Translations under genes and position numbers: made by a program | Source of the DNA: Eurosta solidaginis | Taxonomy: Eukaryota; Arthropoda; Insecta; Diptera; Tephritidae | Direction of reading: 5' to 3' | Assembly (NCBI RefSeq): GCF_040869045.1 | Contig: NC_090320.1 | Coordinates: 240,312,978 to 240,376,977, forward strand | Length of the DNA stretch: 64,000 nucleotides | Notes under the pieces: model-generated | Databases searched by the model: none | What the model was told of the DNA's origin: nothing | Seen by the model: only the letters and a program-made list of their open reading frames with translations | Shown here: positions 22,219-33,770 of the stretch, piece after piece | Numbering within the stretch: position 1 is the stretch's first letter | Layout: each line of letters begins with the position of its first letter

Positions 22219-22406
22219 TATTGTGATTTGCACTTTAATATACAAAATTGTGAACAGCTCTGTCCAAGAGTATCGATTTTTATTCTTCTGTTTTGGTTCA
22301 ACAATTTGCATCATTCCATAAAAGCCCCAGATAACTATTTCATTTTTTTTTTCGTTTTTGTTTTCATTAGAAATAACTTTAATCAAAAAACTCTCATCAA
22401 ACTCAC

Positions 22407-22464
22407 CATTCATGTGTTTATCCTCAACTTTTGTAGCATCAACGACGGTGGTGTCAGTAGCCAT
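22407..22464 (-). CDS. Candidate first coding exon of a host gene, MATDTTVVDATKVEDKHMN...
   Basis: On the minus strand an ATG at 22464 opens 19 codons of ordinary, non-repetitive composition. It is followed by a perfect 5' splice donor, G|GTGAGT, at 22407|22406. Just upstream of the ATG, TTTTTAATTATTTAAAG can serve as a weak 3' splice site, so this may be an internal exon with 5' UTR. Reading through the donor gives lysine/asparagine-rich low-complexity sequence, as expected of an intron. I do not recognise the protein. The next exon would lie at lower coordinates, past the inverted-repeat element, and was not found. It could equally be a chance frame. Confidence 0.35.
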
Positions 22465-22987
22465 TACTAGTTTACCTTTAAATAATTAAAAACGACATAA
22501 ATTTATAATATTTATGGATTTTTTTTTTGTTTTAATATCATAATTAAATTTTTCAATAATGAATACATACTTATCTAAAATATTACAAAAACAAATGTGT
22601 AAGTCAGTAGGAAACTATATTTTAATTAAATCGGATAAGCGAAAAAAACAAAAAATATTATTGAAATAATCTAAAAATTATGCATCACAATAAATACAAA
22701 AGATAACTAATTATGTTGGCGCCAGACTGGTATAATGTTGTAATAAAAATATTTCTGATGTTAAATTAAAGCCAGAAAACAAATTGTATGCTTTAATTAA
22801 TTATAAAAAATAAAGCGAAACAAATGTACAATAGGTATGCGGGATGAAATTCCTTTAAATTTGTAACGCGATGTTTAAAAAAACAAGTGGGATTGATTTT
22901 TGTGAAAAAATTTCAAGGCGATAATTCCTCGGGCCTGCGTATTCACAAATGGCTGATAAAGTGTGAACTTAAACCGAAGGAACTTAC

Positions 22988-23525
22988 GCTATTAAAATCG
23001 GGTTTTTTGATCTTGAATTATAAAACACTTGGTCAAATCGACGGTAATATGGTTAATTCAACCGACTTTTTTGTCAGGATAACAAATTTGTCCTGTTAAT
23101 TCAACAGTAGACAAATTGTTGCTCTCTATTTAACAATATTCTGTAAAGATGATAGATTTTCAATCAATCTAACTGATTTTTCTGTTAAAATAACTGATTT
23201 CATTGGTAATTTCAATATTATGCAAATGCATCAGCTAATGCTCAGTATTTTGTTTTTATCATGCTGTCGCACAAACCTCTTTCATATCGACAGCCTTCAC
23301 TATTATTCTAATGTCGACGAAAATCTGTTATTTTAAGAGTTTTTATTTGTCTTCCCATGGTGACAGTAATAATTGTTAAGTTAACAGAACTATGGCTTAT
23401 TATTTGTTGATTTGACTGTTGAAATTGTCCATTCACAATCTACAAAGTTAGTTTAACAGCCATTTGATATGGATAAAAATTTACAGAAGGTTCGGGTCAA
23501 TTGACCATTAGTACGGTTATTGCTT
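22988..23525. repeat. Second, decayed copy of the 21.4-kb inverted-repeat element
   Basis: Blocks occur in the same order as in 21426-22218: GGTTAATTCAACCGACTTTTTTG, the AACAAATTTG block, AATCTAACTGATTTTTCTG and, near the end, AAAAATTTACAGAAGGTTCGG. The outermost ends are degraded and no SINE is present, so it shows the element before that nested insertion. Confidence 0.55.
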
Positions 23526-23799
23526 TAAGTTTTACAAGGGTAGATATGAAACTATACGGGCTTAACTGTAAAACTAGGCCGTTTTTTCTCACTTCCTCTT
23601 TCTCTGTTTTTGTTCATTCCCCACGTTCTCATCTTCACACCGGTAGGTTTCTTATGTCGGTTGGAATGCAAATGCCTAATCCACCATCATAATTGCTACT
23701 CTCTTAGCAACCGTGTGCATGTGGACTTAGAAAGATTCCTTTTCGAACCGTCGTCTGCATCACCGTACACGCATTTAGGATCTTCGGCTTTTTTTTAAT

Positions 23800-23955
23800 C
23801 TGTACAGGTATTCTTTGAAGTACCCATGAAGCTAATCTTAGAGCAGCTGCTCGCTGTACAGATGCTAGAAGTTTACAACGGTTCTTCTGCTGAAGTGTGT
23901 TTGCCCACAGTTCGTAGCCATACAGTAACGCGGATAGGGTGATGTCCATTAGCAG
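23800..23955 (-). pseudogene. Non-LTR retrotransposon RT C-terminal relic (R1-like)
   Basis: The minus strand reads LLYGYELWANTLQQKNRCKLLASVQRAAALRLAS between about 23935 and 23830. The pattern LLYGxExWxxxL...LxxVQRxxALRxxS is characteristic of the region after the RT domain in R1-type and related ORF2 proteins. Nothing convincing remains on either side. Confidence 0.6.
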
Positions 23956-24137
23956 CTTCCCTTTACATTCTGTTGGTCCACAATGTTTGCCTTCAGGCTG
24001 CTTAACAACGATACCTTTCCGGATCTAAGATTTCTAATGACAAATATGCAGCTAATCTTAATCGCCTTTCTCCAGATCCAATGTTTGTTATGTTAACGAG
24101 GATCAGAATTCCAAAAATTTAAGGCAGGTGTTGGCTG

Positions 24138-24299
24138 ACCAGGAAGGTTTAACGTAGTCATATGAAATCTTTCCGTGATGGTTGGGCTGATACCTTAATT
24201 ATGCTATTTTCCGGAGCGTATCGTCTTAATAACCGACAGAGGACCATCAAGACCGTTAAAAGTCTACAAAACTTTCGGGGAGTCTCTTTATCGCTACAA
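24138..24299 (+). repeat. Fragment of the (CAA)-tailed short element
   Basis: The order GAAGGTTTAACGTAG, GATGGTTGGGCTGATA, CGGAGCGTATCG, GGACCATCAAGACCG, TTTCGGGGAGTCTC and CGCTACAAGAAG follows the 3' half of the full copy at 25225-25633, with many substitutions. Confidence 0.6.
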
Positions 24300-24723
24300 G
24301 AAGAAAAAGAACAGCCAGAGTGCTGAATATGTTCTACTCAATGTCCTGTAATGTATTGTTAGAGCAAATACTTCAACTATTGTATAACACAGATGGGTTC
24401 TGCTGAAACCGAGGACACATTGCGCCATATTAGATAGGTGTACTCTTGTCTTGAAGCTTCTATGGGAACGATACGGTTGCGACAAGTCTTTCAATAGCAC
24501 GCCTCGTTTGTATGAAGGATGTCTCGCACTATGAATGAACTTCATATCAGAGAAAAGGAAATATACTTTTCATACATATCTTCGTTCATGATGATCTTAA
24601 TGATCTCACGAAGCGTTTCCATAAGCTTCGAATTGGTATTAACATACTATTGTAGATGAACACTTTTCGCACACCGCAAAACTCTTTCATCTATATTCAG
24701 AACACGAAAAATAAAGATTACAC

Positions 24724-24951
24724 CGATAAGATTTTATAACTTGTCGATAGCAAATCGATAACACGCCGAACACAATCCGATAACAAATCCACAATAGGGC
24801 GCTTAACTATTAATGACAATTCGGTAACACGCCTATACTAAATCAATGTGTTTTCGATAGCAAACCGATAACGCATCGCTACAAATTGATAACCATTCAA
24901 TAAAAAACGGACAATTTATCGATAACGATTTTTTTAAATTTAACTTCGATA
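24724..24951 (+). promoter_or_regulatory. Cluster of CGATA motifs
   Basis: Eight CGATA pentamers occur in 228 bp, all on the plus strand (24724, 24745, 24756, 24778, 24855, 24866, 24920, 24947), most within CGATAACA or CGATAGCA. One is a TTATCGATAA palindrome. In Drosophila, clustered CGATA is the binding pattern of the insulator protein BEAF-32, and TATCGATA that of DREF. Function here is inference; the array may only be a degenerate simple repeat. Confidence 0.35.
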
Positions 24952-25213
24952 ACAACTTGCTACACCTCGTCGCTATGTTAACATACATATATATTTTAAT
25001 TTCACTGTTTGACATTGACTCACACAGTACAGAGCGTGAAAGAGAGTGAGCTTTTAGGAGCATGTGACTTTTCTCAAGCAGAGCCATTTTTGAGTCATGG
25101 TAAAACTCTCGACGGACTGTATGGAGAGAGAAGTACCTCCCAGATATTAGACCAAAGATCACCCATCTTCGGGTTTTAATCAATATTGATTGTTAGATAA
25201 ACAAACAAAAACA

Positions 25214-25224
25214 CAATTTCTTAT
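25214..25224. repeat. Left 11-bp target duplication (CAATTTCTTAT)
   Basis: CAATTTCTTAT lies directly before the (CAA)-tailed element and is repeated exactly at 25634-25644 after its tail. Confidence 0.8.
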
Positions 25225-25633
25225 ACCCCCAGCGGGTTAGTGGATCAGAATATACCCGCGGTAGGTATGCCTGTCGTAAGAGGCGACTAAAATACCAGAT
25301 TCAAGGGGCTGTGTAGCGCAACCCTTCAGGTTACCAGCGCAATATATAGCTTCTCCAAACCCAATTGTCAACCTCACCTATCCGCGGCGAATCCTGTTTC
25401 ACTAACAGACGAGGCTCTGGCGACCCCAAGCTCCTCATGGAACTTGGGGGTGGGGAGGAAGGGAATGGCCTGAAGGTTTAATGTGGCCACATAAGTCGTT
25501 CACGAGATGGTCGGGCTAGCATGGTGATGTGGTACCGGAGCGTACCGGATCTGTATCCGGCAAAGGACCATCACATCGATAACACTCCCCAAAGCCTTCG
25601 AGGAGCAACCTTAACGCTACAACAACAACAACA
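25225..25633 (+). mobile_element. Short (CAA)-tailed retroelement, full-length copy
   Basis: This is a 409-bp non-coding element starting near CCCCCAGCGGGTTAGTGGAT and ending in GCTACAACAACAACAACAA. It is flanked by a perfect 11-bp duplication, proof of retroposition by target-primed reverse transcription. An equal-length relative, in the opposite orientation, lies at 37424-37825 with the same two ends, so this is a defined short element and not a random truncation. Fragments lie at 24138 and 56385. The tail sequence equals that of the RT-bearing relic at 43681-44880, a candidate source of its enzyme. Confidence 0.8.
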
Positions 25634-25644
25634 ACAATTTCTTA

Positions 25645-26620
25645 TGATCAACGTTGCAAATTATTCGCCATCCATTTAATGGCGGGAGGGACTGGGCGGA
25701 GGGGAATCATTCGAATAAGAAATTGTTAATTATCAGAATGAATATGCTTGTAAGTGAATAAATTGTAAGATTGTGTTACATATGTATCTAAGAGACTATT
25801 TAAATTTTAAATACGTTCGTTTGTAAAGCAATTGCCTTTTATTTGAGTTGCTGTGAAGCCCTGCAGGAAACCGATTTTTTTAATGTATTCGAAATAAACC
25901 TGGTTTGACATCTAACATAAAAGTCGCTTCCTTTTTTCAATATCAGATCATATGGGCAACCTTATTCTTAAAAACCTAAAACCTTAAAAAAAATAATGAA
26001 TTGTGTATGAAATTAAGCAAACCAATCTCAAAAACATTTTCAAAAAATTTCGAAAATTCGAAATCTTTTATTTTTTTATTTTTAATTTTTAAAATTTTAG
26101 CCCAGTAAATTTTAGTCTAACTAAGTACAAGTACTAAGTCTTTCGGAATTTATATTGATTTTCGATTAATTTTTTCCCGAAGCGTATTTAGACCTTTTTG
26201 TGGCATATTTAAACAAAATTATGCGCCCTTCGTGTGGAAGAAAATCTCAACCATCTTTCGGAAAACAATTTTTCAAAAAACTATGCAAATTCTGAAAGAG
26301 CTTGTACCTTTTGCAAACTAAAAAATTATTTCAAATTCTTCATACTTACGTTTTTGAAATTGGTCTGGTTAGTCTCATACATAAAATTGTAATGAAATTT
26401 CTTTAAGATTCGCGATTTTTAAGGATAAGATTTGATAACACTACGGACTCATTCAGTCTATGTGAGGTCCATACGGGCTGGTCAGTTCAACCTAACCTAA
26501 TGATAAGATTGTCGATATGATATCATATTGAAAATAGGAAGCCACTCTTATACAAGATGTTAAACCTTATGTGGGTTTATTTTGAATTCATTAAAATATA
26601 TTCTGTTTTCTAGTCTTTGG
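25645..26620. other. Anonymous AT-rich sequence with degenerate TTTTCGAAA repeats
   Basis: From about 25975 to 26430 the sequence has runs such as CATTTTCAAAAAATTTCGAAA and ACGTTTTTGAAATTGGTC that recall the ~350-bp tandem repeat at 29.9-35 kb. No gene is seen. Confidence 0.45.
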
Positions 26621-26624
26621 GATT

Positions 26625-27130
26625 GGTTGGCTTAGGTTAGGTTGAATTGGCCAGTCAATAAATACCTCACATAGACTGAATGTGTCCGTTACCAGAATTT
26701 GTTTGACGAGCAATCGCGAAAACCCCAATCAGGTACCAGGACTCACGTAAAACAACTAGAATAGAATAATATGACCGGACATGAACACAGAACGTGCTCA
26801 ACCGTTTCTTCCTGCAGGACGCACTTCCAACACTTGCTGTTATTGATGAGACCTAACTTACAACCATGTGACGCCAGAAGGCAGTGTCCAGTTAGTATGC
26901 CCATCGTGAGACTTAAGTATTCTCTCTTTAGAGTCTAATATCCTAGGCTTTGCACATGATCTTAGAAATGTTGCAGCCCCGCGCTTCTGTCCACGCCTTT
27001 CCTGCCCGACGGTTCATATGCAGCTCCTATCTTCTTTCAATTTCTGCCAAACGGATTGGGACGTTTATTGTCGTTTCACCGAGTGTTGCACCCTCCTTTC
27101 CAAACGCATCGGCATTTTTGTTAAGCGAGG
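26625..27130 (-). pseudogene. Non-LTR retrotransposon 3' end with C-terminal zinc knuckle
   Basis: On the minus strand at about 26900-26770 the frame reads CKLGLINNSKCWKCVLQEET and then VEHVLCSCPVI, the C-x2-C...H-x4-C knuckle of I/Jockey-group ORF2 proteins. The flank towards 26640 (CTCACATAGACTGAATG, GGTTAGGTTGAATTGGCC) is shared with 38030-38490, so both are 3' ends of one family. The rest of the element is missing. Confidence 0.7.
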
Positions 27131-27419
27131 TTTAATGTATACCATACATATATGTGCATATATCTACATCCTCCCTCAACCTCTTACATCACAAATCAAC
27201 TGGCCGGGTTGATTATTACTTGAAAATAATGTGATCATTTGATCATTATTACAATAAATCAATTTATTTCCAAAACATATGAGTGGCATGTAATTGTACT
27301 TACTTGAAGTATTGTTGCTGCTAAATAATAAACAACAAATCAAATTGTTTCAAGCGTTTTCTCATCAATGCAAAACGTCAGCGGCGCGAAAAACACTCCA
27401 AAGAAATTTATTTGTTAAA

Positions 27420-29338
27420 CAAGTAAGGAAGGCTAAGTTCGGGTGTAACCGAACATTACATACTCAGTTGGGAGCTGTGGAGACAAAATAAGGGAAAATC
27501 ACCATGTAGTAAAAAGAACCTAGGGTAACCCTGGAATGTGTTTGTATGACATGTGTATCAAATGGAAGGTATTAAAGAGTATTTTAAAAGCGAGTGGGCC
27601 TTAGTTCTATAGGTGGACGCCTTTTCGAGATATCGCCATAAAGGTGGACCAGGGGTGACTCTAGAATTTGTTTGTACGATATGGGTATCAAATGAAAGGT
27701 GTTAATGAGTATTTTAAAAGGGAGTGGGCCATAGTTCTATAGGTGGACGCCTTTTCGAGATATCGCCATAAAGGTGGGCCAGGGGTGACTCTAGAATTTT
27801 TTTGTACGATATGGGTATCAAATGAAAGGTGTTAATGAGTATTTTAAAAGGGAGTGGGCCTTAGTTCTATAGGTGGACGCCTTTTCGAGATATCGCCATA
27901 AAGGTGGACCAGGGGTGACTCTAGAATTTGTTTGTACGATATGGGTATCAAATGAAAGGTGTTAATGAGTATTTTAAAAGGGAGTGGGCCATAGTTCTAT
28001 AGGTGGACGCCTTTTCTGTCGGGTACCGCTAATTTATTTATATATGTAATACCATGAACAATATTCCTTCCAAGATTCCAAGGGCTTTTGATTTCGCCCT
28101 GCAAAACTTTTTCATTTTCGTCTACTTAATATGGTAGGTATCACACCCATTTTGCCAAGTTTTTTTCTAAAGTTATATTTTGCGTCAATAGACCAATACA
28201 ATTACCATTATTCGTCCCTTTTTTCGTATTTGGTATATAATTATGGAATTTTTTTCATTTTTCGTAATTTTCGATATCGAAAAAGTGGGCGTGGTCATAG
28301 TCGGATTTCGGCCATTTTTTACGCCAATACAAAGTGAGTTCAGATAAGTACGTGAACTGAGTTTAGTAAAGATATATAGATTTTTGCTCAAGTTATCGTG
28401 TTAACGGCCGAGCGGAAGGACAGACGGCCGACTGTGTATAAAAACTGGGATGGCTTCAACCGATTTCGCCCCTTTTTCACAGAAAACAGTTATCGTCCTA
28501 GAATCTAAGCCTCTACCAAATTTCACAAGGATTGGTAAATTTTTGTTCGACTTATGGCATTAAAAGTATCCTAGACAAATTAAATGAAAAAGGGCGTATC
28601 CACGCCCATTTTGAAATTTTCTTTTATTTTTGTATTTTGTTGCACCATATCATTACTGGAGTTGAATGTTGACATAATTTACTTATATACTGTAAAGATA
28701 TTAACTTTTCTTTTAAAATATGACTTAAAAAAAAATTTTTTTTAAAAGTGGGCGTGGTCATTCTCCGATTTTGCTAATTTTTATTAAGCATACATATACA
28801 TATGGTGATAAGAGTAACGTTCCTGCCAAATTTCGTCATGATATCTTCAACGACTGCCAAATTACAGCTCGCAAAACTTCTAAATTATCTTCTTTTAAAA
28901 GTGGGCGGTGCCACGCCCATTGTCCAAAATTTTACTAGTTTTCTATTCTGCGTCATAAGTTCAACTCACCTACCAAGTTTCATCGCTTAATCCGTATTTG
29001 GTAATGAATTATCGCACTTTTTCGATTTTTCGAAATTTTCGATATCGAAAAAGTGGGCGTGGCTGTAGTCCGATTTCTTTCATTTTAAATAGCGATCTGA
29101 GATGAGTGCCCAGGAACCTACATACCAAATTTCATCAAGATACCTCAAAATTTATTCAAGTTATCGTGTTAACGGACAGACGGACGGACGGACGGACATG
29201 GCTCAATCAAATTTTTTTCGATCCTGATGATTTTGATATATGGAAGTCTATATCTATCTCGATTCCTTTATACCTGTACAACCAACCGTTATCAAATCAA
29301 AGTTAATATACTCTGTGAGCTCTGCTCAACTGAGTATA
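27420..29338 (-). mobile_element. INE-1/Helentron-like element, family 1, copy A
   Basis: In element orientation (minus strand) it starts TATACTCAGTTGAGCAGAGC and soon reaches GAGCCATGTCCGTCCGTCC. It then crosses a core with regularly spaced GTGGGCGTGG boxes and a short 130-bp minisatellite. It ends with the hairpin TTCGGTTACACCCGAA and CCTTCCTTACTTG. Short inverted repeats near both ends, a CATGTCCGTCCGTCC block and a central tandem array are the layout of fly INE-1/DINE-1 (Helentron-associated) elements. No coding capacity is present. The assignment is by structure, not by search. Confidence 0.65.
27530..28015. repeat. 130-bp minisatellite inside copy A (about 4 units)
   Basis: CTAGAATTTGTTTGTACGAT recurs at 27661, 27791 and 27921 with a more divergent first unit near 27530, so the period is 130 bp. 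Each unit contains AGGTGGACGCCTTTTCGAGA and ATCGCCATAAAGGTGG. Confidence 0.85.
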
Positions 29339-29339
29339 A

Positions 29340-29939
29340 AGAAGGCAAGGAAAAGTGTTTATCGATCGCGCTAGGCTCGGACACTCAATATTGTTTTCTT
29401 CGTTATAATAGAAAATTTTGTTTAGATTTTTAAATAAACTTTTCACTTGACGAGTGTACGTATGCCTGCAGCAATTTTTGTAAAAGCTTAGTTCTTTATG
29501 CATTTTTTTATTTTTCTTTTTTTTTCTTTTTAATTTTTAAGTGCAGATTTTGTTTCAATGTGTGTGGCGCCTTATACATACTTTAACTATTTATTTATGT
29601 ATGAAAGAAACACTTGACGCTTGTTCGCTAGCGCCAATCTCATGTCAATTAATAATTAGTTCAGTAATTACGGTTCATTTAATTTATGACAAGACGGCAG
29701 GGGAAATTTGATATACGAACATATCACACTTTATGCTGACATATGAAACGTGTTCTTATATAAAAAAATAAAAACCAAATCAAAAAATAAGTATCAGTTA
29801 ACGCAGTAGTGCATAAGAGCCTTGCATATAGAAATATATATCTGCGAGCACAAAAATTGCAACGAAAACAAATTTTATTAATTTTTTCTTCCACTAATTT
29901 AAAACTTTGTTTACTTATTCCGTAACAAAAATTATGCAA
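29340..29939. other. No recognisable gene
   Basis: AT-rich sequence between copy A and the ~350-bp repeat array. Nothing is recognised. Confidence 0.5.
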
Positions 29940-31072
29940 ACCAATTTCGAAAACGTTTTCAAAATATCCGAATTTTTTGAGTTAAAAATACATATATACT
30001 TTTAATTTTCAAAAGCTTTCAGAGCATGTAATTATATAGCTAATTAGCCCGTTCAATTTTAGTTTAAAATGTACAATTTTGAAGTCTCTCAGATCTTGAA
30101 ATAATTTCTAATTTATTTCCGAATTGTGCATTTTTCTCACATGTAAAATTTTACTAAATATAGAAGCATATACGAAACACACTTGGAAAAATATTATATA
30201 CTTTATTAAAAATATTTTAATTTTTTTGAAAACGTTTTTGAAATCGGTCTACATAGTTTTCCTTAAAGAATTCATACACAAAAATTATAAAATTAACAAA
30301 ATTTAAAGTTTTAAAAAATCTTCATAAAAATTTCAAAGTTTATACTACGAACTTACAAACACTTTTTGAGTATGTATGTAATTCGATGAATCTAGACCGA
30401 AAGTTTTAATCTTAAGTGTAAAACTTTGAAGTCTCTCAGATTTGTATTGACTTCGAATTTTTTTTTCGAAATTGTGTTATTTTTATTGCATTCGAAAGGT
30501 GTACAATTTAATAAATAATTTTATATTTGGAGAAAACCTGAAAAAGATTTCAAAAAACTGTATATTTTTTAATAATATTCTAATATTCGAACTTTTTCGA
30601 AACCGCTTTTGAAATTGGTTTACATGGTTTTCGCAAAGGAACTCATTAACCAATTTTTATAACATTAACAGGATTTCGATTTTCAAAAAATCTTCATGAA
30701 AATTTTAATATGTATGCTTCGAATTTAAAAAAACCTTTTTTAGTATATAATCCAATCAATGTTTTCTGATCAAATATAGTCTGTATACCTCAGAAATTGT
30801 TTTGATTTTGAATTTTTTTTTTTCAGAATTGTGTTTTTTGTTGCATACCAAGGGTATACAATTTAATGTAATTAGGAAGAAAATCTGAAAAACATTTTTA
30901 AAAAACTCAAATATATGTATTCTAAATGAAGATTTCAAAATTTTTAATTCGATTTTTTTCCGGAACAGTTAAATATATAAGGTAGAAAATCTGAAAAACA
31001 ATCCGAAAAACTAACTAAATACTGTTTTCAGTGTGTAATTCGATCAACGTATTCGTAATGACCTCGAATTTT
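29940..31072. repeat. Degenerate ~350-bp tandem repeat, left part
   Basis: Landmarks recur in fixed order: TTTGAAGTCTCTCAGA followed by ATTGATTTCGAATTTTT, then AAAAATCTGAAAAAC, then TTTTTCGAAAAC...GAAATTGGTTTACATGG, then AAAATCTTCATGAAAATTTT and GTATGTAATTCGATCAA. Units begin near 30060, 30415 and 30770. Identity between units is modest. The array resumes at 33771, on the far side of the family-1 element 31073-33769. Confidence 0.6.
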
Positions 31073-33769
31073 TATACTCAGTTGAGCAGAGCTCACAGAG
31101 TATATTAAGTTTGATTGGATAACGGTTGGTTGTACATATATAAAGGAATCGAGATAGATATAGACTTCTATATATCAAAATAATCAGGATCGAAAAAAAA
31201 TTTGATTGAGCCATGTCCGTCCGTCCGTCCGTCCGTCCGTTAACACGATAACTTGAGTAAATTTTGAGGTATCTTGATGAAATTTGGTATGCAGGTTCCT
31301 GGGTACACATCTCAGATCGCTATTTAAAATTAACGATATCGGACTATAACCACGCCCACTTTTTCGATATCGAAAATTTCGAAAAACCGAAAAAGTGCGA
31401 TAATTCATTACAAAAGACAGCTAAAGCGACGAAACTTGGTAGATGAGTTGAACTTATGACGCAGAATAGAAAATTAGTAAAATTTTGGACAATGGGCGTG
31501 GCACCGCCCACTTTTAAAAGAAGGTAATTTAAAAGTTTTGCAAGCTGTAATTTGGCAGTCGTTGAAGATATCTTGATGAAATTTGGCAGGAACGTTACTT
31601 CTATTACTATATGTACGCCTAATAAAAATTAGCAAAATCGGAGAAGGACCACGCCCACTTTAAAAAAAAAAATTTTTTTTAAGTAAAATTTTAACAAAAA
31701 ATTTAATATCTTTACAGTATATAAGTAAATTATGTCAACATTCAACTCCAGTAATGATATGGTGCAACAAAATACAAAAATAAAAGAAAATTTCAAAATG
31801 GGCGTGGCTCCGCCCTTTTTCATTTAATTTGTCTAGGATACTTTTAACGCCATAAGTCGAACAAAAATTAACCAATCCTTTTGAAATTTGGTAGGGGCAT
31901 AGATTTTATGACATTAACTGTTTTCTGTGAAAATGGGCGAAATCGGTTGATGCCACGCCCAGTTTTTATACACAGGCGTCCGTCTGTCCTTCCGCATGGC
32001 CGTTAACACGATAACTTGGGCAAAAATCGACATATCTTTAATGAACTTAGTTCACGTGCTTACTTGAACTCACTTTATCTTGGTATGAAAAATGAACGAA
32101 ATCCGACTATGACCACGCCCACTTTTTCGATATCGAAAATTACGAAAAATGAAAAAATGCCATAATTCTATACCAAATACGAAAAAAGCATGAAACATGG
32201 TAAGGTAATTGGATTGTTTTATTGACGCGAAATATAACTTTAGAAAAAACTTTATAAAATGGTTGTGACACCTACCATATTAAGTAGAAGAAAATGAAAA
32301 AGTTCTACAGGGCGAAATAAAAAACCCTTAAAATCTTGGCAGGTATTACATATATAAATAAATTAGCTGTATCCAACAGATGATGTTCTGGGTCACCCTG
32401 GTCCACATTTTGGTCGATATCTGGAAAACGCCTTCACACCACTCCCTTTTAAAACTCTCATTAATACCTTTAATTTGATACCCATATCGTACAAACTCAT
32501 TCTAGAGTCACCCCTGGTCCACCTTTATGGCGATATCTCAAAAAGGCGTCCACCTATAGAACTAAGCCCCACGCCCTTTTAAAATACTCATTAACACCTT
32601 TCATTTGATACCCATATCGTAAAAACATATTCTAAAGTCACCCCTGGTCCACCTTTATGGCGATATCTCGAAAAGGCGAACACCTATAGAACGAAGGCCC
32701 ACTCCCTTTTAAAATACTCATTAACACCTTTCTTTTTATACCCATATTGTACAAACAAATTCTAGGGTCACCCCTGCTCCACCTTTAAGGCGATATCTCG
32801 AAACGGCGTCCACATATGGAACTAAGGATTACTCCCTTTTAAAATACTCATAAACACCTTTCTTTTGATACCCATATTGTACAAACAAATTCTAGGGTTA
32901 CCCCTGGTCCACCTTTATGGCGATATATCGAAACCGCGTCCACCTATGGAACTAAGGATTACTCCCTTTTAAAATACTCATTAGCACCTTTCATTTGATA
33001 CCCATATCGTGCAAACGCGTTCTATAGTCACCCCTGGTCCACCTTTATGGCGATATCTCGAAAAGGCGACCACCTATACAACAACCACCACTCCCTTTTA
33101 AAACCCTTATTAATACCTTTAATTTGATACCCATATCGTACAAACATATTCTAGAGTCACCCCTGGTCCACCTTTAGGGCGATATTTCGAAACGGCGTCC
33201 ACCTATAGAACTAAAGCCCACTCCCTTTTAAAATACTCATTAACACCTTTCGTTTGATGCCCATATTGTACAAACAAATTCTAGGGTCACCCCTGGTCCA
33301 CCTTATGGCGATATCTCGAAACGGCGTCCACCTATGGAACTAAGGATTACTCCCTTTTAAAATACTCATTAACACCTTTTTTTTGATACCCATATTGTAC
33401 AAACAAATTCTAGGGTCACCCCTGGTCCACCTTTGTGGCGATATCTCGAAATGGCGTCCACCTATGGAACTAAGGATTACTCCCTTTTAAAATACTCATT
33501 AACACCTTTCATTTGAAACCCATATCGTACAAACGCATTCTAGAGTCAACCCTGATCCACCTTTATGGCTATATCCCTAAATGGCATCCACCTATAGAAC
33601 TATGGCCCACTCCCTCATAAAATACTCTTTAACGCCTTTCATTTGATACACATTCCAGGGTTTCCCTCGGTTCATTTTCCTACATGGTTATTTTCCTTTA
33701 TGTTGTCACCATAGCTCTCAACTGAGTATGTAATGTTCGGTTACACCCGAACTTAACCTTCCTTACTTG
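31073..33769 (+). mobile_element. INE-1/Helentron-like element, family 1, copy B (longest)
   Basis: The 2.7-kb element starts TATACTCAGTTGAGCAGAGC and ends CACCCGAACTTAACCTTCC with TTACTTG. It carries GTCCGTCCGTCCGTCC near 31215, six GTGGGCGTGG-type boxes about 150 bp apart between 31350 and 32120, a ~10-unit minisatellite, and a terminal TTCGG...CCGAA hairpin at 33737-33752. It is the fullest family-1 copy and matches copy E (50295-52547) almost base for base where both exist. Confidence 0.68.
32390..33660. repeat. 130-bp minisatellite inside copy B (about 10 units)
   Basis: About ten tandem units are marked by ATTCTAGAGTCACCCCTGGT, CCACCTTTATGGCGATATCT and ACTCCCTTTTAAAATACTCA at 129-130-bp intervals. 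Units fall into variants (GGATTACTCCC against GGCCCACTCCC), and the order of variants is preserved, reversed, in copy E. Confidence 0.88.
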
Positions 33770-33770
33770 T

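Noticed and set aside
31184..31408. Repeated small frames (MNYRTFSVFRNFRYRK...) found in several family-1 copies
   Set aside because: They recur only because the repeat recurs, span the GTCC simple repeat, and are not preserved in all copies; not a protein gene.
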